Shown: positions 23,061-36,340 of the stretch, one piece after another
Layout: every line of letters begins with the position of its first letter
Position numbering within the stretch: the first letter of the stretch is position 1
DNA from: Cryptomeria japonica
Lineage: Eukaryota > Streptophyta > Pinopsida > Cupressales > Cupressaceae
NCBI RefSeq assembly: GCF_030272615.1
Contig: NC_081410.1
Coordinates: forward strand, 139,664,849-139,728,848
Length of the DNA stretch: 64,000 bases
Direction of reading: 5' to 3'
Made by a program: the position numbers and the translations under genes
Notes under the pieces: generated by a model
What the model was told of the DNA's origin: nothing
Seen by the model: only the letters and a program-made list of their open reading frames with translations
Database searches by the model: none

Positions 23061-23905
23061 TACTATCGACTCTGCATCACAATTGGGGCACACTTTGTTA
23101 GTTTTAGGGTTTTCTCCTAAGGGTTTCATTTCCTTGTTTCATCCACAAATCAGGGTGTTTCTTATCTATTTTGACCTATCCTACCCTTATCCCCCTTTTC
23201 AGGATCATCTGCGCGCTGTTTTCGGTCAAATTAGGGTCCTCAGTGCACAACTGCGCCTGTGTACCTTGTCCTGCACCTGTGCAGCATCAAGCTGTGCCTG
23301 TGTACCCTACACAGGTGCAAAACATCCTCACACAAGTGCAGAATGTGCCCACATAGGCGCAGAAGTCCCTTTTTCCATTCCCTATGGGCCCCGCAATGTC
23401 CCGCAAGCAAGCAGAATTCATGAAATTGACAATATGGGTTTTTGAGATACATATCACTGCTCCCATGTCGTTCGGTCATCTGTAGGTGCATACACATTCC
23501 TTGAGGTAATCTTCCATTGGAATGTTCGCCATCTCTATGCAAGGGTCCTTTTCCAGAGCAACAATTCCTCCACTTTGACTAGTTTAAATGAGCTCTTTTC
23601 CTTCTCCTTGTCTCATTTATAGATCTTTGTCAGTGCCTAGATGGACGTACACCCTCTCCATCTTATGTTGGTCGTGGTCTTTTACGCCTTCTATTGCTTG
23701 TAATTTGTGCATCTGACCTTCAATTCTTGATCTGTTCAAACCTATCATTTTCTATCATTCTTATCGATCAATTGGCCTCTTTTCTGGATGTTTCCGGCCA
23801 ATTCCTTGAGGGGGCATGCATATGTCATTGTCATTGTCTAGGGCATTTTCATTATTGTTCTTTGAAACAACACTTAGAATCACATTGTCTCAAAGAGGGG
23901 CAAAA
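23061..23905 (+). other. Tat 3' non-coding region and polypurine tract
   Basis: No gene supported. 23240-23370 is unusually GC-rich and carries GCGCCTGTGT-like phrases in both orientations (for example tgcgcctgtgtacc and cacaggtgcaaaa), echoing the leader repeat at 9330-9468. The tract CAAAGAGGGGCAAAA (23891-23905) immediately before the LTR is the PPT. As the antisense PMD gene starts near 23060, this interval is also where its promoter would be expected. Confidence 0.7.
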
Positions 23906-25450
23906 TGTAGACATCTAAAAATGGTCAACGTTTGTAGAGTCATACTTTAACATTGGCGCATTGCCTTATTTTAGGGTTTTTGCATCGCATTAACATTTCT
24001 TCTATGTTGCGCACTTGGTCTTTATCATTTGCGAGCATCGAGTCTTTCTTCTGCATTCTTCATTTGTCTCACTTTCGAATTTGGTCTTGTTGATAATAAT
24101 CTTCAGTCATGATTTTGGTCGATCTTATCATGTCGCATCAATGTGCATGCTCATTGAGCATATTTTGACATCATCAATCCTAATTGATGACAGAATTAGG
24201 GTTTTTTCCTCTTGTCAATCTTGTCATCTTGCAATCGATTCGTCATCGATCCTTATCAACTTGTCAATCTTGTCATTTTGCGATCGATTTGTCATCGATT
24301 GTTGTCCTTTTCAATCTTGTCATTTTTGCGATCGATTCGTCATCGATCCTTGTCCTTTTGTCAATCTCATCAATTTTGTGATTGATTTGTGATCGATCAT
24401 TGTCCTTTTCAATCATGTCAATTTGGATCAATTAGTCATTGTTCCTCGTCAATTGGCACCTATCAATTTGGTCTCTTTATCAATCTTGGTCAATTTGTCA
24501 ACCAATCTCAATCGTTTATCAGCATTGGTCCCTTGTCAATCAAAATCATGATCAAATCGACCCTACATCAATTATCTTTTGTAAAGACCTAATTGTTGTC
24601 CTTGCATTTCTAATTCATCTTCTAAGGTTTTATGATTTATTCATTTAATCTTGTTTGTCATTTTCCCTCTAGGTTAAATAATTTATTTATTTATCCTAAG
24701 TCTTCTTGTCGCAATTAAATATTTATTTAATCGGCTAATTAATTCCTCCCTCTTTTTGTGAATTAATTAATGAATGAAAAATTATTAATTAATTTACCTA
24801 ATTTTCCAATTTCCTAATTTCCAATTCATCTAATTTTCTATTTTCTCCTATTTTTCTAATATTTCTCCTAATTTCATGGGAATGACATTTCAATCTTGTT
24901 ATAATTTGTCAATCAATGAATTTTGCATAGCAATCTTGTCAATTTTGTCATAATTTGTCAATCAATCAATCTTGCATAAAAAGTGTCAATTTTGTCATAA
25001 TTTGTCATATTTGTCATTCTTGATTTGAAATTTCCTTTCAAATCTCTTCATGCTAATCTTGTCATCTCTCCAATTTGTCTATAAATTGGATGAATTTCTT
25101 CAATCAAAGGATCTGATCAATCAATTAATCACATTATCGAATCTAATCATATTTTTCAAAGAATCAATCATGCTTCTAGTATCCTTATGCTGCCATTTCA
25201 TCTTGCTTTCATGCTATGCCTTTGCATTTGCAAGTGAGATCCACAAACAAAGCAATTTGAAGGAGAAAGAAGGACAATGGAGAATTATGGAGGAGATATT
25301 CGCATTTGTGATGGTTTGCATTTGATTTGAATGTCTTGTTTTCGTGTCTCTATTGAATGTTTTAGGATTGTTATCATCGCAATTTAGTTTTCATGATTGA
25401 GCTAGGCTAATATTTATATTGCTTTGATGATTTCCAAATTCCTATCTACA
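23906..25450 (+). repeat. 3' LTR of the Tat element
   Basis: TGTAGACATCTAAAAATGG to CCTATCTACA, 1,545 bp, aligned end to end with 7657-9211. Differences seen by eye are mostly C/T and G/A changes plus a deletion near 24900 of one TCATAATTTG unit. Confidence 0.95.
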
Positions 25451-25619
25451 GCTAGTAACCAAAGAAATCCTTCTATCCTCTCGGTGTCGGTGCTGGTGTA
25501 GTGTTTGTGAAGTGCCTTCCGGTACACAACTGAACCAAAACATGAAGCCAGAACAAAATACCATGTTGCCATCAATGACAACATAGTGAAACCAACCAAT
25601 TGAGTGTCAATTGCCAACA
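25451..25619 (-). repeat. Distal part of the element A LTR
   Basis: 25451-25455 is the right target duplication of the Tat element (GCTAG). From 25456 the LTR of A resumes and ends GCCAACA at 25619. Read on the minus strand it begins TGTTGGCAATTGACACTC and soon has GTCATTGATGGCAACATGG, closely matching the start of the B LTR at 41796 (TGTTGGCATATTCACACTCC). Confidence 0.8.
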
Positions 25620-26859
25620 AGATTCATATGCTTAGCCCACATGCCATCAAAACCATAGATGGAGCTATTGTTAACCAATTTATCAAGGTTATCTTCCAAG
25701 TCACCCTTGCCACATTCCACATTTTTCTCCCCATCCTTCACCTCATTTCCCTTCCCTTGTTCATCTTCATCCTCCTTCAAATCATAGTCAACCAGTTTCA
25801 ACTTTTTACCTTTACTAGTGCTACGAGAGGCCAACCGATTAAACATTTGTCTACCCTCATTCTTATTGTTACTCTCCCTCATCTCATCCTCCTCCTTGCT
25901 TGACTAATCCAGAATGGTAATCCTTTTATGATGGTTGGTACTTTTTCTTTTCCTCTTATTGGTCAAAGGATTTTGATCCTTTGATGCACATAACTTAATA
26001 ATAACCATCGAGGTAGAGGAGGTTTTAGGAGAAGCGGTAATTGTGGCCCCAGGGTGACAAATACACTATTTTTTACTAGAGCCTAGAGTGTTAGTTATGG
26101 TAGCAAGAGGGGAGTGTCTCAAAATTGGGGTTTCCAATACCATTATGTTTCTAGGTGGACATAGAGATAAATGGAAGGAATAGAGCCTATAGATAAGACC
26201 TTGGTGCAAGGGAACATGTTTTTTTCCCTTCTTTTTTGTGGGATCAACAACTTCCTTAATAAAATGCTATAGGGAATGTAATAGATAGAACGAAAAGGAA
26301 ATAAGCTTATGGTTTCTCAAATGGTTTAGAAGCCACATGCAATAGAAAAAGTATACTTTGAAATGACCCTCCAAAGTAAAGTATTTCATGATCATCAAAC
26401 ATACCATTTTCTACTAGTCAGACAACTCCTCTTTGGCATATCCACCTTGTAATTTAACCAAGGCTTCCTCCCCTTTAAAGAATCTATTGAGAATCTCATT
26501 GTTCGTCGCATGACTGGTTCTTTTCCATTTTTTGACTTTCATAGAAAGACTAGTGACTTGTTGAATCACCTCCTCGCTAATTTCAAAGGAGATTCCACCA
26601 ACCATGACTCTTTTTTGTTCCCAGAGGTAGCAAATTGCATAAATAACTCCTCGTCAAACCCATTCATGTGTTTTATGCAATTATCAACCCCTCCCTCCTT
26701 GTAAATATGCCACACAATGTCATCACTTCTAAATTCATCTAGTTTATCATGCTCATATTGCACACGATCCCCACTCATTTTGAGAACAGTCGTAGGAATA
26801 GGAGAGAGGCTTCTCTTGAAAACCAAAAAATTTTGAATTTCTTTACTAGAAATTGCCAC
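25620..26859 (-). pseudogene. Degraded gene of unknown family
   Basis: The opening MAISSKEIQNFLVFKRSLSP leads to DNCIKHMNGFDEELFMQFAT. A 1-base shift near 26600 joins GGISFEISEEVIQQVTSLSM with KKWKRTSHATNNEILNRFFK and LVKLQGGYAKEEL. More degraded text with several stops and shifts follows to a Lys/Asp/Glu-rich end (MRESNNKNEGRQMFNRLASR; DYDLKEDEDEQGKGNE) near 25650. The line 'sFEISEEVIQQVTSLSM' has the same shape as the 'GLP' motif of PMD-like domains. I have the impression of similar ORFs scattered in conifer repeats, but cannot name a family. Element A is inserted at its 3' end. Confidence 0.55.

Positions 26860-29455
<2,596 letters not shown>

Positions 29456-29525
<70 letters not shown>
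29456..29525. repeat. (TG)35 microsatellite at the 5' break of element B
   Basis: A pure TG run of 70 bases that abuts, without any spacer, the first base of the element B sequence (CATAACAACAAAGAATGAGG). The junction suggests that B lost its 5' LTR, PBS and ORF1 start through a break or recombination at this tract. Confidence 0.95.
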
Positions 29526-29526
<1 letters not shown>

Positions 29527-30447
29527 ATAACAACAAAGAATGAGGTGCAGGATATGACTATGAGATTTTGTAAAGAAATTGAAGATAGGAAGAAGAATGA
29601 AGAAGAATTGACCAGAAGACTAGGTGATACAGCAAATGAGAACACAAGACTTAGCTATGAAAATGATTTATTGAAGATAGATCTGATGCACACCAGAATG
29701 ACTCCAATGAACTAATGAGGCAGAAAGAAGTCTTAGAAAGAGAACTAGAAACTGCAAATCAACATAAAGAAAAATTCAAGAAAAGCTCAGAGGAACTTGG
29801 TAACTTGCTGAAGAATCAAATTCCTAAAGGTGACACTTCTGGAATTGGCTTTGAAGTTGGTGAAAGCTCTGGTACTGCAAACACACAGGATCACAACAAA
29901 CCAGTAAGGCAACCTAATGCTTATAAATTCAATGGAAAATGCTTTAACTGTAATAAGTATGGTCATAGAGTAAATGAATGTAGATCTAGAAATTATCAGA
30001 ATATCAACATACCCACCGGTCAATGTTCAAAATGCAACAAAGTTGGTCACAACTCTGAAAATAGCAGAATGAATGTGAGATGTTATGTTTGTGGAAGATT
30101 TGGACATTTATCTAACCAATGCAGAACACAAACCGGCATAGGTTATGGGAAAGCTAATCAGAAGAATAATGTGACTTGTTATGCATGTAACAAGATTGGG
30201 CATATTGCAAAATTCTGTAGAAGTAAAGGATCACCGACAGACAACAAAAGTTCTAGCTTCAAAGGTAAAGAAAAAGTTGAAGAGGTTAAGCTAGAATTCT
30301 CAAAACAATAGATTAGAAAAGCTAATCTAAATATTGGGAATACTCCTCCACCGGTAGAACCAATCAATGCTTCACTGGCAGGACAAAGTGATGCTTCACC
30401 GGTAGGACAGAGTAGTGCTCCACCGACAGGAAGTTCTTCATCAAATT
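29526..30447 (+). pseudogene. Element B ORF1: coiled coil plus four CCHC zinc knuckles
   Basis: The start is lost at the (TG)n tract. The coiled coil (MTMRFCKEIEDRKKNEEELT; NENTRLSYENDLLKIDL) shifts frame near 29710 and continues as RQKEVLERELETANQHKEKF and LGNLLKNQ. GDTSGIGFEVGESSG and PNAYKFNGKCF match element A closely. Knuckles: CFNCNKYGHRVNEC, CSKCNKVGHNSENS (last Cys changed to Ser), CYVCGRFGHLSNQC and CYACNKIGHIAKFC. A stop at 30309 is followed in frame by a Pro/Ser/Gly-rich tail to 30447 (NTPPPVEPINASLAGQSDAS). RNA binding and multimerisation are the expected roles from zinc knuckles plus coiled coil. Confidence 0.82.
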
Positions 30448-30755
30448 GAAGAAAGTTTCCTTGAGGGTTTGGCAATATAATGACACATGTGCTATTATTC
30501 CCTTGGTTAGAGATGAGAAGTTGGAAATTACTTCATTACCGGCAGACAATGTTAAGTGAATACTTAACCAGCATGCATTAAATGTGGTAGATGGCAAATA
30601 AACACTATAAATTTGTAGTTTTGGCTCCATTTCATTTCACCGTGATTTCAAACATTTGTAGAGCATGAAATTTGCAGAGCTAAGGGATTTCAAGCAAAGA
30701 GGCGAAGCATTTCAAGCAATCAATCCATCCAAGACAGAAAAAGGTATTTATCAAC
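30448..30755 (+). other. Element B spacer between ORF1 and ORF2
   Basis: About 300 bases without ORF, collinear with the spacer of element A. It ends in a purine-rich stretch (AAGACAGAAAAAGG) just before the ORF2 ATG. Confidence 0.55.
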
Positions 30756-32974
30756 ATGGCATCCACCTCTGCACTTGAATATATAGCAAACCCTACTGTA
30801 GTCGAGGTTATAAAACGCCCTAGGCCCGTATTTCAACTAGTTCCCGAGGTAGCAAAGAAAGATAACAATGTAGGTGCTTTCTCTCAAATACCAAAAGGAG
30901 TTGTTTTTGTTGAAGACCCCAGAATTTACATTCACTGTAACATAGAGGAATTGGGAGATGAAGAGATCAAAACAATGTATAAATCTGTCATATGTGATAA
31001 TTCCGGAAATGTGAAACCGGAACATAAAATCATTGAAACCCTAGGATTTACTGAAATCCTCTGCATTCCTGAATTTCCCAAGGATGTGATTAGGATAGTC
31101 TTAAGAAGAGTACATGGTGAATTTTTCTGGTTAGATGCAATTCACAAAACCACCAAAGAAGCTGTGAAAGCTGTCACAGGGTGATCATCCACCGGTAAAA
31201 GACCAGACAAGACTAAAAAGGTCTCCAATGACCTAGTAACTAAGCTAACTGGTGCTACATTTGATAAAAGGTCCTTAAGAGTCAATGATGTAACCAACAC
31301 CAATGTAAGGTTTATCAACATGATATTAGGGTATAAGGCAACTCATGCAAACAGACTCAATTCAGTTTCAAGTTTATGCATTAAGAGTGCTTATGACATG
31401 ATCACAGATAATGTAAAGATTGATATATGTGAGTGGTTGAAGGATGAGTTAATTGACAACTTAGGCAAGATTAAGAAGGATAAGAAAGGAACTTTTAGAT
31501 TTGGAAATCTGCTAGTATGTTTGATGCTACATATAACCAAACAGGTTCCTGGTATAGGCTATAAAGTACTTGGATTTGATATACCGGTAGGAAAACAATT
31601 GATAGAACTATTCAACAACATGGGTGAAAACAAAGAAAATAATATCCATGAATACTTTCAAGCACTTACGGCCAAAATGAAGAAGAGAATCAGATTATCA
31701 CAGAAGATTGTTGACAAGTACAAGGATGATATATGTTTTGTAATAAAAAAGGATGAGATCTGGATGGAAGAAGTCATCCCAAGAACAATTTGGGTAACAG
31801 AGATGGGCTATGAGATAGATGATCATATAATTGAGACTTATGCTAAAGCACTTCTGGAAGCTCCAAATGAACCAAAGGAAGAAGTATTTGGTAGTGCTGA
31901 GACCATAGAAAAACAAATTCAATCTAAGAAGAGAGTGAAAAAGGTTGAGGCAGTTGTGAGAAAAGGGTCTAGACAGGCAAAGGCTATTAAAGAAGATGTA
32001 TTAAAGCAAACCGGTATCACTGAGGATGAGCTAGGAACTCTATAGCCTGAGACTCACCTATCACTGGTAGGCACTTCTTCGGAGAGTGGCATGCCTGCAA
32101 CTTTCAAAAGAGTTGTAAGGAAAAGAGATCCCTCACCGGCAACCACACCCTCACCTAGGAGGACAAGACAGAAACAACAAGCAGTAAGATCTCTGGTTAA
32201 AAAGACTACACCGAAGAAGAAATTGACACCCAAGAAGAAGAAGAGCACAAAACAAAATTTGGCCCCTCTTGACATACTGTTGAATGAAATTACAGAGGAA
32301 GGGAAACTGAAAAATATAGAGAAATTGTATGACACTCTGACTGTAGATGAAAAAGAACAAGTAGAAAACAATGTTATTTTGCATATGGACATGTATAAGA
32401 AATTTTTGATGGAAGTTGTAGATGAAGTACCAGATGAACTGTTCAAAAGACTGGAAGCTAGAAGACAAGCTATTAAAGAGCTTGATAAGAAAATCAAAAT
32501 TGAAAAGTTACTAGCTGTTTATCCAGTAAACTCACCTAAAGAAATTGATGATTTAATTGTTGAAGCCAACCAATCGTATTCTCTACTGCACACCGGCACA
32601 TTGCTTTAATGGTTGGAAGAGTTAATGAGATAATTGAAGAAACAAAAAATGCATGGGACATATTTCTTGTTGAGAAAGAAAAACAGGAAGAATACAGGAA
32701 CCCCAAACCAATAAAGGTATATTAGAAGGAGAGAGACAAAGGAAAAGGAAAGGTTGGTGGACCTCCGAGTATCAAATTAAAAGACAACTTACCCCCACCT
32801 CCTTTTACATCACCGGTAACAACAACTACAGAAGATCAACTGGCAGTTGAAGGTATGGATGTAGAGGATGTCAATCCTAATCCTGAAGCCTTATACATAG
32901 TGGATGTTGATACATAAAAGATCAACATTGTGGTAGATAAAGATACAACTAGTAAGACATACATGGCTAGTGAG
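30756..32974 (+). pseudogene. Element B ORF2, 5' part: conserved protein of unknown function
   Basis: ATG at 30756 (MASTSALEYIANPTVVEV). Residues 1-145 form a globular region with VGAFSQIPKGVVFVEDPRIY, HCNIEELGDEEIK, IVLRRVHGEFFWLDAIHKTT and KEAVKAVTG (stop at 31182). Residues 150-430 are a second, mostly helical region (IKSAYDMITDNVKIDICEWL, NLGKIKKDKKGTFRFGNLLV, IWVTEMGYEIDDHIIETYAK). Then comes a Lys/Arg-rich, NLS-like linker (FKRVVRKRDPSP; TPKKKLTPKKKKS) and another helical part. Stops at 31182 and 32043 and a shift near 32605. Most of the first 430 residues align with element A ORF2. I do not recognise the family; no nuclease, RT or protease motif is visible. The chromovirus interrupts it at 32974. 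Confidence 0.78.
32970..32974 (+). repeat. Left target-site duplication of the chromovirus (GTGAG)
   Basis: GTGAG here and at 40512-40516 flank the insertion exactly. Removing the insert plus one copy restores the ORF2 frame (7,542 bases, a multiple of three). Confidence 0.92.
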
Positions 32975-34780
32975 TGATGGGATGGGGTTTGGGATAGACT
33001 AGCCTAGTCTATGCTCTTGGATCCTTTCCTTGGATAACCTAGTGTTCTCCTCACACCCTAGGGTCTCTAGGACTTCCTTTTCTTGAGGAATCCCCTGACA
33101 TTGCCCAATCCACCCACCAATGAGTTGCTTTGCTGGTCCTAAGGTCTCACCTACTCATGAGACTCAAAATCCCTTACTATGGCTAATAAGGGCTAATCTT
33201 GTTCCACACCTTCCAAGGTCTTAGAAAGGTTGTTTCAAGTCTTAAACCATGTTTTACATCCCTTCATGTGATCCCAAGAAGTTGCTACCTTCATCCTTTC
33301 TACCGATTTCACTGTTTTGTGATTTTGCTTACAAAACAAGGCTACAAGGATTAGGACCAATTAGGCCTCCTAACCGGTCTTCTAGGGCTTTCTCTCACAA
33401 ACGATGCATACACAACCCAAACTCCAAAAATGGACTGCTAATCAATTGGCAAGGGCTCAAGGATTTTCTAGGTTTTGGGCCTCCAAGTGGTCGTATAGTG
33501 CCTAGGGCAAATTTTGGGGTTTTACAAGGGTTTTATGAGGGTTTTGTAGTCTACCTGGGTCACAGTGAAGGTTTTGTGTGTTAGCCACCTTGTTTGGATT
33601 GGTGGAGGCTCCTCCTTCACACCAATGCTACTTCAAACACTCCTCTACACTTCCTCCAAAGGATGCACTCTCCACTATTCAACCTTGCTCTCCAAGACCT
33701 CTGCAATCTGACCTCTCCTAACCAGGCACTGTCTAGTCTCGCCTAGGAGTAGGTCTTTTCTTGGCCTTCCTACATTTTGAAGGGCCCTTCTTTCTTGGGA
33801 CTACTGTACAGGGTCTTCACATCCATTCCCCATGGTTTCATGGTGGTTCCACAACAGGGAATGGAGTTAAGACTTCATTTACACAATCCTATCCAAAACT
33901 GGACAGTAAGAAGACAATTTGCAAACTATTTACAAACTCACACAATCTGCAAGTAAAAACCTAAACTAATTGCTTGAAATGAAATTATTTACAACATGAA
34001 AGACAAACCACATAGATTCAGACATTTCTCAATCCATTAACTTGCTTATTTTCTTCATTCAAACTGACTGGTAACAATTTCACAGTCTCAGTCTGTTATA
34101 CTTGCTAAGGTCATACAATGTCTGAAAACCAACCCTTTCATTTAGGGTTTGTAAGTACTTATACTACCTATACCTCAGTATGTGTTCCCAAACTAGGGTT
34201 TTCCATGCTAACCTAAAGAATTTGACATTATGGTGGGAAAGTTGCTTGACAACTTTTAAAAGTTGTCATGCAACTTTTGAGCAACTTTCCCAATGTTGCT
34301 TTTCATGATTCCTAGACCCACAATGGGCCAACCTAAGGACACCGCCATGCTATAAAAGACCCCTAAACACTTCCAGGACCCACATACCCTCCATTTTCAA
34401 GAAAATCATAATCTTGACTCATGACCCCTAAGATCTCCACTAGGACCCTAACTAGGACCTAGTCTAAAAGTTGTCAAGCAACTTTTGAGCAACTTTCCCA
34501 ATGTTGCTTTTCATGATTCCTAGACCCACAATGGGCCAACCTAAGGACACCGCCATGCTATAAAAGACCCCTAAACACTTCCAGGACCCACATACCCTCC
34601 ATTTTCAAGAAAATCATAATCTTGACTCATGACCCCTAAGATCTCCACTAGGACCCTAACTAGGACCTAGTCTAGCACACATGAGCTCATAGCTCTTATT
34701 CATGTACAATGGCTTCATAAGAAGCATAATACCAACAAAAACAAGAAAGAGAAAGAGTTTGGAAGGGTGCTCCTGCACCA
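32975..34780 (-). repeat. 3' LTR of the chromovirus (left), with internal 208 bp duplication
   Basis: On the + strand TGATGGGATGGGG to TCCTGCACCA, 1,806 bp. It equals the right LTR except that 34258-34465 is tandemly repeated at 34466-34673. The duplicated block includes GTTGTCAAGCAACTTTTGAG and a CTATAAAAG (TATA-like) box at about 34349 and 34558, so the LTR carries two promoter-like copies. ORFs within it (33249-33584, 33761-33964) also occur in the other LTR and look incidental. Confidence 0.93.
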
Positions 34781-34797
34781 TACTCCCCCTTTGCACA
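34781..34797 (-). other. Chromovirus polypurine tract
   Basis: Minus strand TGTGCAAAGGGGGAGTA directly before the LTR start TGGTGCAGGAGC. This defines the 3' LTR boundary. Confidence 0.8.
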
Positions 34798-34987
34798 CAA
34801 CTTAAGAAATAGAAGAAGAGATGAGAGCCGGGTCTATTCCAAGTGCCTTGAACCTGCTCTCCTCCACCCATGTAGCTTCAAATAGTGGTTGATCTGCCCA
34901 TTTCACTAAATGCTCCATGTAGACCTAGTGTCTGGTTGACTTCTTCACTCTTGATTCCAATATCTCCTCTGCTTTAAGCTTCTTCAC
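34798..34987 (-). pseudogene. Chromovirus chromodomain at the integrase C-terminus
   Basis: In the integrase frame after the stop at 34988: LKAEEILESRVKKSTRH-stop-VYMEHLVKWADQPLFEATWVE has the chromodomain pattern (ILE.R..., V.VKW......ATWE). Two stops, one TAG and one from the integrase end, separate the pieces. Chromodomains target chromoviral integrases to histone-marked chromatin. Confidence 0.75.
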
Positions 34988-36340
34988 CTATGGTAAGACA
35001 TTCACATCAAGGTCCTGCAGTACCTTGGCTTGGTTCGTAGTCTGCCCTTCTATCTCACCCTTATACATGATCAGGTCAGCTACATTAAACACTGGTGATA
35101 TAGAAAAATCTGAAGGCAAGTCAACTTTGTAGGCATTCTTACCATATTGCGACAGGATTCTACAAGGTCCTACTCTTCTCATCTGCAGTTTGGTAGGCTT
35201 ACCTCCTTGCACCCTAGCTTTGCTCAGATGTACCATCACATAGTCACCCACCTTAAACTGAACTTCTCTCCTTTTCTCATCCACTTTGGCTTTCATTTTT
35301 TGAGTGGATTCAAGGATGGCCTTCTTAACCTGCTCTTGAACTTCCTTGATGGTTTGAGTGAAGTCTTCTACTTGCCCACTCTTCATTTCCAAACTACCAA
35401 GGTCTCTCAACTCACATACTCCTCTTGGATGTCTACCATAGACAACCTCAAAAGGACTTTTACCAGTGGTTCTATTCACACTGTCATTATATGCACACTC
35501 TGCTTGAGAAATGATTAGGTCCCATGTTTGGCCATATTCCTTAGTTAAACACCTCAACAGGTTACCTAACACCTTATTGATGACTTCAGTCTGACCATTT
35601 GTTTGTGGATGGTAAGCTAAGCTAAATGACAAGTTAGTTCCTAGTCTCCTCCATAATGTTTGCCAAAAATGACCCATGAACTTACTGTCCCTGTCTAAAA
35701 CAATGCTTAAAGGGAGTCCATGAATCCTAACAATCTCTTTGAAGAAGAGATGTGCAACATAGCTTGCATCATGTGTGGTCTTACATGGGATAAAATGACT
35801 CATTTTGGAAAATCTATCTACTACCACATAGATGTTGTCCATACCTATTTTTGTCTTGGGAAGTCCTACTACAAAGTCCATGCTTATACATTCCCAAGGT
35901 CTATTAGGAAGCGGTAATGGTTGATATAAACCGGCATTGCTTGATCCACCTTTGGCTCTTTGGCATACTCCACATTATTCTACATATCTTTCACATCCCT
36001 TGGCAACTTTGGCCAATAGTAGTACCTCTGTACTAAATCTAAGGTCTTATTAATCCCAAAGTGTCCACTCAAACTGCCATTATGTTTCTCTTGGATGAGG
36101 TTCTCCCTCATACATCCCCTAGGTACACACAACTAGTTACCCTTAAACAAGAGACCATTTTGGAGAGTGTAATCTGCATACTCACCATGGAAATGGTTCT
36201 CAAACTCTTTGCAAACATTATAAGTTGTTGAAATGTCTTCATTCCTTCATAGAGGTCTTTGAAACCTTCTATGCCTATGCTTTGCAACTGTAATTCTTAA
36301 ACTGTCAACAACTTTCTGCTCAATGCATCTGCCACCCTAT
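34988..36340 (-). pseudogene. pol: Chromovirus integrase
   Basis: The well preserved part is 35881-34988: MDFVVGLPKTKIGMDNIYVV, VDRFSKMSHFIPCKTTHDAS, SIVLDRDSKFMGHFWQTLW and YHPQTNGQTEVINKVLGNLL give the D, D and E of the core; GKSPFEVVYGRHPRG follows, and RRVGPCRILSQYGKNAYKV is the GPY/F module. The N-terminal zinc-binding segment (36340-35882) is scrambled by stops and a frameshift. Frame differs from the gag-RT-RNH frame. Confidence 0.92.

Larger units (their letters stand above)
7657..25450 (+). mobile_element. Complete Ty3/gypsy element, Tat type, 17.8 kb
   Basis: Both LTRs (7657-9211, 23906-25450), PBS region, gag-pro-RT-RNH-aRNH-IN, an antisense PMD gene, a PPT (CAAAGAGGGGCAAAA before 23906) and target duplications are present. 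Two RNase H domains after RT and extra coding capacity between integrase and 3' LTR are hallmarks of the Tat/Ogre branch. Gag to the second RNase H lies in one reading frame (11163-18161) broken only by point stops, with one frameshift before integrase. LTRs differ mainly by transitions and a roughly 11 bp indel near 8650/24900, so insertion is old but later than that of element A, which it interrupts. Confidence 0.93.
3828..25619 (-). mobile_element. Element A: non-autonomous copia-type retrotransposon (interrupted)
   Basis: Minus-strand element. Reading right to left: LTR (25619-25456 and 7656-6909, split by the Tat element), initiator-Met PBS (6906-6894), ORF1 (coiled coil plus zinc knuckles) and ORF2 (unknown), then interrupted at 3828 by copia element 1. 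No protease, integrase, RT or RNase H is visible between PBS and 3828. The same two ORFs in the same order recur in element B at 29526-42600, so the arrangement is a real family and not random debris. The 3' end is outside the window. Confidence 0.8.

Noticed and set aside
33249-33964. ORFs in the chromovirus LTR, also present near 39700
   Set aside because: Presence in two copies only reflects the two LTRs; no start context, domain or conservation beyond DNA identity.
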